A stretch of DNA of 64,000 bases from GWE2-42-39 sp963662895 (GTDB lineage: Bacteria > Bacteroidota > Bacteroidia > Bacteroidales > Prolixibacteraceae): positions 3,038,001 through 3,102,000 of the forward strand of contig OY759981.1 of the NCBI GenBank assembly GCA_963662895.1, given 5' to 3'. Position numbers and translations under genes: made by a program. Positions 9,014 through 18,897 of the stretch are shown piece by piece. The notes under the pieces are model-generated. The model made no database searches, was not told the DNA's origin, and saw nothing but the letters and a program-made list of their open reading frames with translations. The stretch's first letter is position 1; each line of letters begins with the position of its first letter.

Positions 9014-10654
9014 TTATAACAAATTATCTATATCGATACAATCGAACTCATACGCAGAAACGCCGCCGTTTGTAACAAAAACGTACATAATCATTTTATA
9101 TCCATCAGGAGAAACTTTTAAAAGAATATCCCCACTTTTGTTTCCATTTGCAGTACCGATGATATCATCTGTCGTATAGACAAGCGCATTCGTATAATCT
9201 GCAATCGCCGTCGGATCAGTTACGTTGTAGAGATATCCATTTCCAGACGTTGGACTATACGCTGGCTTAATATTAATTGCAGCCAAATAATTTTCATTAT
9301 TGAATGTTTTTAAATCGATACTGTGATTATTTTTAAATCCGGCAGAGGAAAGATTAAGGCTCGCATCAACAACGCCGGTTCCAAAATTCAGATGAACAAG
9401 TTCGCGTTGTAATGACGATAGAAAAACATCACCGGAAGGAGTAACTCCTTCTGAAACGACATCGCAATACAGTCCCCATGACGATCCGCTGTAAGTAATC
9501 AGTTCCGGCACCTGAGACAGAAGAGTCCCGTCAACAACCTGCCACATTGCAATAATACTGGTATTGGCGACCCCCATATATATTATTGCATCTTCATCAA
9601 GATTTCCGGTAATTGAAAGCTTGCGTCCAAACTGTCCGGCAATCGTTGTGTTCCATTCAATATATTTTTTGGGAGTCGGGTCATTAATGCTATCCCATCG
9701 GGAAATATAAAGTGTTTGCCCCAGACTTGTGGTCAGGTTTGTGATAAGAATGTTACCCGCTTCATCATTGGTGCTGAAGAAGTTTTTCAGGTTAGCAGAC
9801 ATAATATCTCCCATTTCCATGTCTCCAATATATTTACCTGAAAAACGGTCGAAATAACGATCGGCAACATTACGGGTATTAACTACTAAATACCTGTTAT
9901 CAAGAGCTATTGATGTTGACATATGATTAGACGGATCAATTCCCATTTCTGACAAAGTTTTACTCCACAACAAGCGTACGCTGCTGCTTCTGATCCCGGA
10001 TGCTACTTTATTCGGCTGGATTTCTTTCACGGTATATTCAACCTGGGTTCCGTCGTCGGCAGTAAGCGTATAAACAACCGGCTTACTGAAATCCTGAACA
10101 AGAGAAGTATCAGGCGAAATTGTTGTGTGGGGAGAAAGAGTAAGTTTAGGTTTTTGTGCACTTACATCAATTCCTCCGGGAACCAATCCGATCACTTTTT
10201 GATCTTCAACAACATAACCATCAAGATTTGCATCAGGCAACCTAAATTCTTCGATTGCAGCTTCCGGGCTTTTTACAATTACTCCGGTAACTTTATGAGT
10301 AGTTTGTGTTTCGTCAGCAGCCGTAATCACGATTGTTGTTTCTTTCGTTAAATCGATCATGTCAACTTCTGTCCCATCAGTATAGGTTATCGTAACCGGA
10401 TAATTCGCTTTCAGTTTCATCGAGGTAATATCCGAAACGTTATCCGATTCTTCAGGATAATAATGAGGAACAGCAATTGTAATCACATCGCCGTAAGGAG
10501 TTGAGGCCTCCGGGTTGAAAAAACCGGAACCGTCATCAAACGTTGCATAAATGGAATTCGCAACTGAACGTAGTTCCTGCTCTTCTTCTGTATCGTTACA
10601 GGAATAAACAGCGACCAACAGTAAACTACAAATGATTAATATATATTTTTTCAT
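9014..10654 (-). CDS. DUF5018-type surface lipoprotein
   Basis: I start at the internal ATG at 10654, which gives MKKYILIICSLLL and a lipobox ending YSC. About residues 30-225 form two DUF5018-like beta-sandwich repeats: each has a (D/S)ISxxKxxANYPVTITY or YTLTADDGTQ-type strand and ends in TQTTHKV or TQVEYTV. The rest, about 230-545, looks like a beta-propeller-like region with repeated short strands (YLVVNTRN, NILITNLTT, AIIYMGVAN). Proteins of this kind sit after SusD in Bacteroidota PULs and act as surface glycan-binding proteins. This gene follows the DUF1735 lipoprotein gene, so that role is inferred. Confidence 0.75.
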   Translation of the reverse strand: MKKYILIICSLLLVAVYSCNDTEEEQELRSVANSIYATFDDGSGFFNPEASTPYGDVITIAVPHYYPEESDNVSDITSMKLKANYPVTITYTDGTEVDMIDLTKETTIVITAADETQTTHKVTGVIVKSPEAAIEEFRLPDANLDGYVVEDQKVIGLVPGGIDVSAQKPKLTLSPHTTISPDTSLVQDFSKPVVYTLTADDGTQVEYTVKEIQPNKVASGIRSSSVRLLWSKTLSEMGIDPSNHMSTSIALDNRYLVVNTRNVADRYFDRFSGKYIGDMEMGDIMSANLKNFFSTNDEAGNILITNLTTSLGQTLYISRWDSINDPTPKKYIEWNTTIAGQFGRKLSITGNLDEDAIIYMGVANTSIIAMWQVVDGTLLSQVPELITYSGSSWGLYCDVVSEGVTPSGDVFLSSLQRELVHLNFGTGVVDASLNLSSAGFKNNHSIDLKTFNNENYLAAINIKPAYSPTSGNGYLYNVTDPTAIADYTNALVYTTDDIIGTANGNKSGDILLKVSPDGYKMIMYVFVTNGGVSAYEFDCIDIDNLL

Positions 10655-10681
10655 AACAGTCATTTAAAATAATTGAATTCG

Positions 10682-11530
10682 CTACAACCAAAATTTAAGT
10701 TCAACCACTGCATTCATCAGCACTCCATTCAGCATATACGAATAATACAGTTCGAAAACGCCTTCATTCGATTGATAAACCGGGTTGAAGGCTCCTGTAT
10801 AAGTACTTGTTTTTCCTGCTGTATTTTGTACATCATAAGCTTCCGATCCGGAAGCACCCGAAATAGTAACTCCATCGTCGGAAACCGTTAAATTGATGTA
10901 CATGTTTGACTCGGCCCCTTTTAGTTTTATTGTATTGGGCGACACTGTTTCTGCGATGATCTCTTCATCAATTGCCGAATAGGCAGATTCCTCTCCTTCT
11001 GCAGTAACCGTTCCGAAAGCTTTGTATTTGCATTCGTACACACTCCGGTAGCTTGAAAAAGACAAGAGAGCCGTTTGGCTTTCCTCAGGAATTGCTACTT
11101 CAGGAGAAACGCTTTCAATGCTGATCGGCAGGATGTAATTTTTACTGACAAAATTTTCATCGATTCCTTTCAGATGAATTTTACAGATACTTCTTTCATC
11201 TCCTTCGGCAATTGTTACAGTTGGCGTTTCAAGTGTGTAATACGATTCAGGAAGAAGTTCATAGCCTGGGTTCGATGATTGAAATTCACTGAAAGCCGCA
11301 TTGTCAATTTTCAGGGTTACTGTCACTTCTCCTTCTCCTGAATTAATACCGGCCCGGTATATTCCCAATTCAAAAACAGATTCACCTAACAAAACAGATT
11401 GGGTGGAAAGGCCTGGATTCGGAATATAGACCGTGCTTTCGTATTCAACTGTTTCAATTCCTTTTTCACAGGACGAAAAAACGGATACCAGCAAGCAAAC
11501 CATTGTATATATTGAAAATAATTTTTTCAT
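10682..11530 (-). CDS. DUF1735/BT_3987-like surface lipoprotein
   Basis: The start at 11530 (MKKLFSIYTM) gives a lipoprotein signal ending VFSSC. The N-terminal half has the DUF1735/BT_3987 N-terminal pattern, with VYIPNPG near the start, an Ig-like strand set and a VTIAEGDERSICKIHLKG segment followed by YILPISIESVS. The C-terminal half, about 165-282, is a second beta domain of the DUF4361 or SusE-like sort. It lies 34 nt after the SusD stop. The position and folds suggest a cell-surface glycan-binding accessory protein of the SusCD complex. Confidence 0.75.
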   Translation of the reverse strand: MKKLFSIYTMVCLLVSVFSSCEKGIETVEYESTVYIPNPGLSTQSVLLGESVFELGIYRAGINSGEGEVTVTLKIDNAAFSEFQSSNPGYELLPESYYTLETPTVTIAEGDERSICKIHLKGIDENFVSKNYILPISIESVSPEVAIPEESQTALLSFSSYRSVYECKYKAFGTVTAEGEESAYSAIDEEIIAETVSPNTIKLKGAESNMYINLTVSDDGVTISGASGSEAYDVQNTAGKTSTYTGAFNPVYQSNEGVFELYYSYMLNGVLMNAVVELKFWL

Positions 11531-11563
11531 AATTCTAATTTTTAGCGTTTTTTCATTCATGAA

Positions 11564-13534
11564 TTACCACCATGGATTTTGTACCAGAGCCGGCGCTTTT
11601 TCTATTTCAGTCTGAGGAATTGGGAACAGGTACATTTTCTTTTCAAACACACGGGTTTCAAAAGCAGTACGTTTATAAAAACCAGTATATGCAAAACTAT
11701 TTGCCGTCAGGTCACCGGCATTAATATCCATTCCCCACATACGTCCACCATCTCCGTATTTACGGTCGTCGGTTGCTCCGCCCTGGTCTTCAGTTCCTGC
11801 CAACCATCTTCTGCGCGTTGTAAAATAGCGGTCTGCTTCGAAACAAAGTTCAATCTGGCGCTCTCTTAGGATGAACTCACGCTGTTCTGCCTTGTTGCCT
11901 TTTATCTCAGGATATACATCGAAAATTCCGGGAATCCCTGCCCGTTCTCTGATCATATCCCAGTATTTCTGTATGTCAGAATTATCCGGATCGTATTCAT
12001 TCAGGGTTTCAATATAATTTAGCAGAATTTTCGCATAACGGATAAACACTTCGCAACGGGTTCTTGTAACATATTCCCGGTCTCTCATGTTATCCTGAGG
12101 CTCAATGTTTTTCAGAACAAGATATCCTGAGCGGGGGAAAAAAGTATAGGACCCGGATTGACGGGAAGCACCTCCATAATACAACTCAACCCTTCCGTAA
12201 CCATCCTGTTGATTAACTGAAGAATTAGATGTTGAGTAATAATTACGTTTGACAATATCATTAGAGAGCTGAGGAATGATCCGTTTGTTATAAAGGATAC
12301 TTGCATAAAAACGGGGTTCACGGTTGACATACATATTCCAATCGCCGGTCCAGTGTCCCCAGGCATCTCCGTTACGAATGTCCTTTATCATACTTATACG
12401 ATCGGCAGTAATATCCCATCCGTTAGGATTCCAGTTATCTCCGGGGCCGGTAGCAAAACCTTCTTCAACATAACCCGACTGAGGGTCATCAATAGTCCGG
12501 CCGTTTTTCATAAAGAAAGCATCGACAATACGCTGAGTAGGAGCAACGCCGCCCAGGTTATTTGGTCCGGGAGAAGAATGCACTTCCCAGGCATTCACGT
12601 TGAAATCGGAACGTCCAAAAATCACCTCACAGTTCCAGCTGTCCAACAGCACATCGCGAACTGATTTATAGGGATTAAATGTTGTACCATTGCCATTTTC
12701 GTTATTTTTATACAGTTTAATACCTGCCTGCCGGGCTATTTCGATAGTAGCCAAACTTGCTGCAGCGGCTTTTTTCCATTTGTTCTCATCGTATGTTGCT
12801 GAAACAAGAGCAGTCCCATCTTCATTTTTAAAATCTGCATATTCCGAATTTCCATTCCACTGAGGACTGGCGGCCAATAACAATACTTCTGATTTTATTG
12901 CCCGGCAGGCTACTTTGGTCGGTTTGCCCAGCCATCCTTCATTATCGTCCCAGCTTAACGGCAGATCAGCTTCTGCCTCATCCATCAGTTCACAGATATA
13001 ATCGACACAGTCGTCAAACGGGGCACGGGCAAACGAAGCCCAGTCTTCATCTACTTCAGTGGCATGTTTAATCAGTACTGCCGGCCCATATTGACGAAGA
13101 ATATACCAGTAGTAGAAACCTCTCAGAAATTTCACTTCTGCCTTATACTGAGCCTTCAGATCATCACTCAAATCCGGACATTTATCAACATTATTTTCAA
13201 AAACAAAAGAAGAACGGATGCCCTTGTAAAAGCTGGACCATTTTACATAGAAGCTGGTAGAAGGATTCCAGTTTCCGAGATTAATTTTATAAGTTGCATA
13301 AACATTCCAGGTAAGGTCGATTTCATCAGAGCAACCCAGCCAGGGATCGTCCTGATGCAGGTTGGCTGCCGGGATCTGAGAATATACATTGTACAGATAT
13401 CTTTCGGTCTCTGTTCTGGATGACCAAATCATCGCATCGGTTTTCATATCATCCGGTTCCTTATCCAGATAATCACAGCTTGAGATTATTAAGGCGGATA
13501 TGAATAAACTAATATATAATAGTCTCTTTTTCAT
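11564..13534 (-). CDS. SusD/RagB family nutrient-binding lipoprotein
   Basis: The 656-aa protein has a lipobox (ALIISSCDYLDKEP) and the SusD/RagB architecture. This includes the N-terminal helical part with YRY-type start WSSRTETERYLYNVYSQ, the AEVKFLRGFYYWYIL helix, KVACRAIKSEVLLLAASP, the C-terminal EVFIRYAKILLNYIETLNE helix and LRERQIELCFEADRYF, and it ends with a Pro-Trp-Trp tail (NPWW). It caps the SusC barrel outside the outer membrane and binds the oligosaccharide. It follows SusC by 11 nt, the usual arrangement. The glycan specificity cannot be read. Confidence 0.96.
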   Translation of the reverse strand: MKKRLLYISLFISALIISSCDYLDKEPDDMKTDAMIWSSRTETERYLYNVYSQIPAANLHQDDPWLGCSDEIDLTWNVYATYKINLGNWNPSTSFYVKWSSFYKGIRSSFVFENNVDKCPDLSDDLKAQYKAEVKFLRGFYYWYILRQYGPAVLIKHATEVDEDWASFARAPFDDCVDYICELMDEAEADLPLSWDDNEGWLGKPTKVACRAIKSEVLLLAASPQWNGNSEYADFKNEDGTALVSATYDENKWKKAAAASLATIEIARQAGIKLYKNNENGNGTTFNPYKSVRDVLLDSWNCEVIFGRSDFNVNAWEVHSSPGPNNLGGVAPTQRIVDAFFMKNGRTIDDPQSGYVEEGFATGPGDNWNPNGWDITADRISMIKDIRNGDAWGHWTGDWNMYVNREPRFYASILYNKRIIPQLSNDIVKRNYYSTSNSSVNQQDGYGRVELYYGGASRQSGSYTFFPRSGYLVLKNIEPQDNMRDREYVTRTRCEVFIRYAKILLNYIETLNEYDPDNSDIQKYWDMIRERAGIPGIFDVYPEIKGNKAEQREFILRERQIELCFEADRYFTTRRRWLAGTEDQGGATDDRKYGDGGRMWGMDINAGDLTANSFAYTGFYKRTAFETRVFEKKMYLFPIPQTEIEKAPALVQNPWW

Positions 13535-13545
13535 TTTATGTCAGA

Positions 13546-16500
13546 TTAAAAGTTAGCCTTTATTCCTAAATTCATTTTTCGCTGTAACGGATAACTTGAC
13601 CCATCTATGTCACCAGTTTCAGGATCCCAGATTTTCCACTTAGAAAATATGGCAGCATTGTTTACATGTACATAAAAGCGTAATCCTTTTATCCCAAGTT
13701 TTTTAAGCGATTCCTTCCTGAATGTTTTACCTAATTCAACATCGGCAAGGCGCAGGAATCTGCCGTTGTAAAGTGTTTTTGTAGACGTTTGCCAGTTGTT
13801 TGACGAAGTTCCGTTATAAAGTCTCGGATACCGGGCATCCTGTCTTGGGCTATCAACTGTCCAGCGGTCCAATGCTTCCCTGAAAAGATTTCCTTTACCG
13901 ACCCCCTGATTAAACGGGATATATGCTCCGCCCAAATTATAGGAAACACGGGCCTGTCCCCGGAAGAATAATCCAATGTCAAAACCTTTATAATCGAATT
14001 GTACTCCAAAACCATATATTATTTCCGGGATACTGGAATAACCAATCGGAACCTGGTCATCGATTGTAATCTCCCCGTCTCCGTTAATATCTTTGTATTT
14101 CACATCACCCGGACGATATTCTCCGAATTTCTGGACAGGACTGTTTGCAATATCTTCTTCACTGTCGAAATAACCTAATGCAATCAGTCCAAATTGCTGT
14201 CCGTATTTTTGTCCGGTTTGCATCCGGTATTTGTATTCTTTAGGGGCTTCATCCATTTCTGTAATTTTATTCCGGGCATACGTCAAATTACCATATAACT
14301 TTACGCCACCGTCTTTATAACGTTTTGAGATTTCCAGAGTCCCGTCAACCCCTTGGTTTTTCATTTCTCCCAGGTTCGCGAAAGGAGATGTATTTATCCC
14401 GACAAAAGAAGGGATCGTCGTTCGCTGAACAAGAATATCGGTACGATGTTCATGGAAATAATCTGCTTCGAATGATATTGCGTTATCAAACATTTTCAAT
14501 TCGAAACCAATATTCTTTTTTAAACCTTTTTCCCATGTCAGGTTCGAAACACCGATCTGACTTTCTACGGTTCCGGAATAAGTGGTTGCATTGGGGCCAA
14601 AAACATAGCCGTAGGAGCTGCCATCTGTATAAGTAGATAAATAAGCAAAACGTTGACCATTGGGGAGGGCTTCTGCTCCAACCAGACCCATTGATCCCTT
14701 TAGCTTAAACATATTAATGGTTCCTTTTAATGGTTCCCAAAATGGTTCGTTTGAAATTAACCAGCCAAGAGCCCCTGCCGGGAAAAAACCAAACCGGTCC
14801 CCTTTCGGAAAATTCTCGGATCCATTATACCCCATGTTGAATTCGGCCAGATAACGGTCATCATACGAATAAGTTGCCCGGAAAGCCAGTCCTTGTTTCC
14901 GGTATGGCAGGGAGGCAATCGAACTACTGGCATTTCCCACGATGTAATCCCTCTGATAATACATCAACATTCCGCCTACACGATGTTTCATATTGAAAAT
15001 ATTATCATAGACTAACTGAAGTTTCATTTCTTTAGCCCTGTTTGTGTTTACCGAACGGCTGTATCCTAAAAATTCCTGACCGACCTTCATTTCTTTGACG
15101 ATAAGCTCTCCTGTTTCTGTATCCCGTCCTTCAATGGTATATGTCGGAGAATATTTTCTTCTTTGGATTTCGGTTTGATTATAGGCATCAAAAGAATAAG
15201 AGCCCTTCAGCTTCAACCCTTTTATCAGTTTATCCAGATCCTGTGTAACGATCACCTGACTGGTGATCTGATTTTGATAAAGAGTATTATAACCAGACCC
15301 CATCAACCGTTCTGCCGGGTTTTCTTCTCCTACCTGAGCCGGGGCAGCCCACCCCATTATTTCATTTCCGCTGTCATCAGTCTCTATCGGCACTTTTACC
15401 GGACAGGATATAGGAGTTGCGAGGTTGGCCCAATAGAACAGCATTTCAGCCGGAGAATAATTGACATTGTACAGGATTCCTCCAATGCCGGGAGTATGGA
15501 GGTCTTTCAGATATCCCCCTACTTCAAGATCAAGAGTCAGCGATTTATTCAAACTTATATCTACATTTGTGCGAAAATTATATCGCTGCAAATCAATGTT
15601 TGAATCATATGTATTTAAAGGGTCATTTTTAAGGTTCCCTGTTTCATCCAAATAACCAAAAGACACAAAATAACGTGCAACTTCACCCCCGCCACGAACA
15701 TTGATAGTGGTTTGGGCATTGTGCGAATATTTTTTGAACGTTTCGTCAAACCAGTTAACATTCGGGTATAAATACGGGTCGGTCTGAAGCCGTGTGTTCT
15801 TAATATATTCTTCAGAATAATTCACTCTTCCCAAGGCTTCATTATACAATCGTGCATAGTCTGGTCCGTCAAGATATTTGGGCATATTGGGCAAATCGGC
15901 CACCCCATATTCCATTTTCAGTTCAACAGAAGGTTTTTGAGCAACCCCTTTACGGGTTGTAACCAAAACAACGCCATTTGCTGCCCGTACCCCGTAAACG
16001 GCTGTTGCGGACGCATCTTTCAAAATTGATATTGATTCGATTTCATCGACCGACAAGTCATTCATATCCCGTTCAACACCGTCGACCAGAATTAAAGGAG
16101 TTTTATTCGCCCCGAATGTTGAAATCCCGCGAATCCAGAAACTTGCATCATCATTCCCGGGTTCACCGCTTCGCTGAACAACCACAGCGCCTGACATACG
16201 ACCCGAAAGGGCATTTGTTAAAGAACGGGAGGTAACGGTCAGATCATTTACTGAAATTGAAGAAATTGAACCAACCACACTCGCTTTGCGTTGTTTCCCC
16301 ATACCAACAACTACAGCTTCATCAAGTGTTGTAATGTCTTCCTGAAGAATAATGTCGATAGATGTTTTTTCACCGACAACAGCATCCTGGTCTTTATATC
16401 CGATAAATGAAAAGCGGAGTACATCCCCTTTTTGAGCATCGATTGAATAATAACCTTCAGTATCGGTGATTCCTCCGGAAGTTGTTCCAACGATTATTAC

Positions 16501-16962
16501 TGTTGCCCCCGGTAGGGGTGAACCGTTTGAATCCAGTACTTTTCCCCGTATTGTTTTCTTTTTTGAAGCGGTTGATCTTTGGTTGTCTTTCGAATCAACG
16601 GTTAAAACAATTTGTTTGTCAACTATGTGGTAGACAACATCTGTTCTACGGAAAAGCTGATCGAGAATTTCATCAATCTTCTGATTTTTTGCATTAATCG
16701 AAACCAAACGGTTTACATCGATTAACTCATTGTTATACAAAAAATAGTAATTACTTGATTTCTCAATATTTTTCAAGGCATTTTCCAGCGTAGTCCTGCT
16801 CAGGTCCAAAGAAATCCGTTCGGACTGAGAAAAAGACCCCTTGGCAAACAGATTGAGGGTAGTACACAGAAGAATAATCACCGTTATCTTCATAATACGT
16901 AATAATTTTATCAGGGGTGACTGCTGATGACCCCTCCAAACACAAAATCGTTTTTTTTTCAT
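13546..16962 (-). CDS. SusC/RagA TonB-linked transporter with STN signalling domain
   Basis: This is an 1138-aa outer-membrane transporter. After a signal ending KGSFSQ it has a secretin/STN domain (about 47-120), a carboxypeptidase-D-like repeat (RGKVLDSNGSPLPGATV, about 139-215), a plug (VVVGMGKQRKASVVGSISS, then LILVDGVERDMNDL and the ISILKDASATAVYGVRAANGV signature) and a 22-strand barrel ending in Phe (GIKANF). The STN domain makes it a signal-transducing receptor for the FecR and ECF sigma genes directly upstream, so substrate import would induce the locus. A hairpin separates it from FecR. Confidence 0.97.
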   Translation of the reverse strand: MKKKRFCVWRGHQQSPLIKLLRIMKITVIILLCTTLNLFAKGSFSQSERISLDLSRTTLENALKNIEKSSNYYFLYNNELIDVNRLVSINAKNQKIDEILDQLFRRTDVVYHIVDKQIVLTVDSKDNQRSTASKKKTIRGKVLDSNGSPLPGATVIIVGTTSGGITDTEGYYSIDAQKGDVLRFSFIGYKDQDAVVGEKTSIDIILQEDITTLDEAVVVGMGKQRKASVVGSISSISVNDLTVTSRSLTNALSGRMSGAVVVQRSGEPGNDDASFWIRGISTFGANKTPLILVDGVERDMNDLSVDEIESISILKDASATAVYGVRAANGVVLVTTRKGVAQKPSVELKMEYGVADLPNMPKYLDGPDYARLYNEALGRVNYSEEYIKNTRLQTDPYLYPNVNWFDETFKKYSHNAQTTINVRGGGEVARYFVSFGYLDETGNLKNDPLNTYDSNIDLQRYNFRTNVDISLNKSLTLDLEVGGYLKDLHTPGIGGILYNVNYSPAEMLFYWANLATPISCPVKVPIETDDSGNEIMGWAAPAQVGEENPAERLMGSGYNTLYQNQITSQVIVTQDLDKLIKGLKLKGSYSFDAYNQTEIQRRKYSPTYTIEGRDTETGELIVKEMKVGQEFLGYSRSVNTNRAKEMKLQLVYDNIFNMKHRVGGMLMYYQRDYIVGNASSSIASLPYRKQGLAFRATYSYDDRYLAEFNMGYNGSENFPKGDRFGFFPAGALGWLISNEPFWEPLKGTINMFKLKGSMGLVGAEALPNGQRFAYLSTYTDGSSYGYVFGPNATTYSGTVESQIGVSNLTWEKGLKKNIGFELKMFDNAISFEADYFHEHRTDILVQRTTIPSFVGINTSPFANLGEMKNQGVDGTLEISKRYKDGGVKLYGNLTYARNKITEMDEAPKEYKYRMQTGQKYGQQFGLIALGYFDSEEDIANSPVQKFGEYRPGDVKYKDINGDGEITIDDQVPIGYSSIPEIIYGFGVQFDYKGFDIGLFFRGQARVSYNLGGAYIPFNQGVGKGNLFREALDRWTVDSPRQDARYPRLYNGTSSNNWQTSTKTLYNGRFLRLADVELGKTFRKESLKKLGIKGLRFYVHVNNAAIFSKWKIWDPETGDIDGSSYPLQRKMNLGIKANF

Positions 16963-17020
16963 AAATTTACTTCGTTAAATGTTCATACGTAAAAATTTAA
17001 TGTCAATGACGTTTAATGTG

Positions 17021-17050
17021 ACCGGGAGAGCGTGGGAGCACTTTCCCGGT
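17021..17050 (-). terminator. Hairpin between fecR and susC
   Basis: The inverted repeat ACCGGGA ... TCCCGGT closes a 16-base interior in the gap between the FecR stop and the SusC start. It has no U-run after it on the minus strand, so it may be an attenuator or processing site rather than a strong terminator. It would let the regulators be expressed at a different level from susC. Confidence 0.45.
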
Positions 17051-17068
17051 TTTATCTTTATATGTTCT

Positions 17069-18109
17069 TTATTTGCCGGAACTTAGAATGATATGGAAAA
17101 CCGGATCATTTTCATCTGTATTATTTTCAGGTTTAATTATGGAATACTCTATCGGATAGGATATTTTTAATAATTTCAATACCTGATCGATGGTTTCGTT
17201 TGTAAAAGTTCCTGTAAAATGGGCTTTTTTCAATTCTTCACTTTGTATCTGAACCGATACATTGTACCACCGTTCCAGTTTTTTTGCGACCTCTTCTCCT
17301 GAGGTATTCAGGAATACCAGTTTTCCGTCTTTCCATGCGATATATTGATCGATGTTGTTTTCTTTATGAATGCTGATTTTTTGGTTACGTGTTTGATATA
17401 CAGCATGCTCATGTGGGGCCATTTCGGCAAGGGGGATTACTTTATCACCGGAATTTTTTTCCAATAAAACTTTTCCATGTACCAGGGTTGTACTAATCTC
17501 ACCGGCTTCCGGGAATGCCTGGAGATTGAAAGCCGTTCCCAATACCCGGACACTGATGTCGTATGTGTTTACTATAAATGGTTTTTCCTTATCCGGGCTT
17601 ACCTCAAAAAAGGCTTCGCCATAAAGGTTCACATTACGTGTTTTTCCTTTAAAAATTTTAGGATATATTAATTTACTGCCTGAATTAAGAATTATGCTGG
17701 TCCCGTCGGAAAGGGTCAAACTGGTTTTTTCCCCACACTGTGTTACTACTTCGGTATTGTTCTCTGCGACATATGCCGTTTTCTTACTGCTGTAAAATAA
17801 CACACCGAGAATAAAAGCTATTGCCAAAGCGGCAGCGGCAACCGGATAAAAAATCCGAAACAACGGACGCGTGGTGCTGGTTTTACGTTCATATAACCGA
17901 TGGAGCAGTTTTTTCCACTGAGCAGTTGTTTCTTCTTCTTGTCTTTTTGCAATTATTGGACGCAAACGCTCCTGCTCTTTTTGAAACAGGACAAAACTAT
18001 TGGGTGTTGAATCAATCCAATCGAGTAATTCTTTTTCTTCTGAAGCTGATAACTTCCCGGAAAGAAATTGTTCGATAAGTTGTGAGGGTATTTGTTGATT
18101 GTTCTCCAT
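17069..18109 (-). CDS. FecR family anti-sigma factor
   Basis: The 346-aa protein has an N-terminal cytoplasmic helical part with LIEQFLSGKLSASEEKELLDWI, one membrane span at about 83-105 (YPVAAAALAIAFILGVLFY) and a periplasmic FecR domain (TLSDGTSIILNSGSKLIYP, NLYGEAFFEVSPDKEKPFIV, VRVLGTAFNLQAF). It closes with the DUF4974/STN-like tail (LERWYNVSVQ, FTGTFTNETIDQVLKLL). It would hold the ECF sigma factor encoded 90 nt upstream and release or activate it when the STN domain of SusC signals. Confidence 0.95.
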   Translation of the reverse strand: MENNQQIPSQLIEQFLSGKLSASEEKELLDWIDSTPNSFVLFQKEQERLRPIIAKRQEEETTAQWKKLLHRLYERKTSTTRPLFRIFYPVAAAALAIAFILGVLFYSSKKTAYVAENNTEVVTQCGEKTSLTLSDGTSIILNSGSKLIYPKIFKGKTRNVNLYGEAFFEVSPDKEKPFIVNTYDISVRVLGTAFNLQAFPEAGEISTTLVHGKVLLEKNSGDKVIPLAEMAPHEHAVYQTRNQKISIHKENNIDQYIAWKDGKLVFLNTSGEEVAKKLERWYNVSVQIQSEELKKAHFTGTFTNETIDQVLKLLKISYPIEYSIIKPENNTDENDPVFHIILSSGK

Positions 18110-18199
18110 TTAATAAATTGTTTATACTTGAATGACAAACAAGATTGAAAAACACCAACCCTTAATTTTTATTTTTTTATAAGAAATTTAAAAAACAAC

Positions 18200-18781
18200 T
18201 TATCCGATAAACAACAGGACGAGCAATAATTCTTCTTTGAATTTTTTTCGGGTGATCTCCATGCCTTTGGCTAAATGCTTGTCAACCATTGTTGTTGATA
18301 TGTGCATCAGGCTTGCAATTTCTTTAATTTTTTTTCCTTCCATCCATTTTAGGCGGAAGGCAATTCCACACTTTTCAGGCATTGCTTTTATCATCGACTC
18401 AAGCTCAAGGCTTAGCTTTTCCCTCATCGATTCAAATTCTTCAGCCTGGTCAAAGCTGATGTAATATAACCGTTCTGATTCCAGCTGTGTCTGTTGCTGC
18501 CTGTACTTCCCTTCAATTACCTTTTTCTTTAACGAATTGAGGCATTTATTACGTAACAGGGTAAACAAAAAGCCAGCTTTATTTTTTACCCCGGAAAGAG
18601 TATCACGTTTTGACCACAGCTTTAGGAATACGTCCTGAACAATATCATTTGCTTCCTCTTCATCTTGAATAAAATGGAGAGTATACCTTATTAATTGGGG
18701 ATAATATGACCGGAATAGTTCTTCAAATGAAGAAATATCACCTGCGTTTCTCAACTGGTTTAAGTCTCTGTTCCGGGTCAT
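18200..18781 (-). CDS. ECF RNA polymerase sigma factor, PUL regulator
   Basis: The 193-aa protein has region 2 (FEELFRSYYPQLIRYTLHFI with QDEEEANDIVQDVFLKLW, about 17-58) and region 4 (about 125-180: MPEKCGIAFRLKWMEGKKIKEIASLMHIST). This is the Bacteroidota ECF type paired with FecR. The minus-strand sequence just upstream (around 18816) contains TACTTTTA, one base from the housekeeping -7 consensus. With FecR and STN-SusC next to it, it should switch on the 17-kb locus downstream. Confidence 0.95.
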   Translation of the reverse strand: MTRNRDLNQLRNAGDISSFEELFRSYYPQLIRYTLHFIQDEEEANDIVQDVFLKLWSKRDTLSGVKNKAGFLFTLLRNKCLNSLKKKVIEGKYRQQQTQLESERLYYISFDQAEEFESMREKLSLELESMIKAMPEKCGIAFRLKWMEGKKIKEIASLMHISTTMVDKHLAKGMEITRKKFKEELLLVLLFIG

Positions 18782-18897
18782 TTATTGTTAAGTTGGATTG
18801 AACCGCAGTGCTAAAAGTAAGATAATTATTCAGATATGCAAAAAGAATAAAGACCGGGAAGGGGAAGTATAACTTTTATAAAATTTATAACAGGTTC

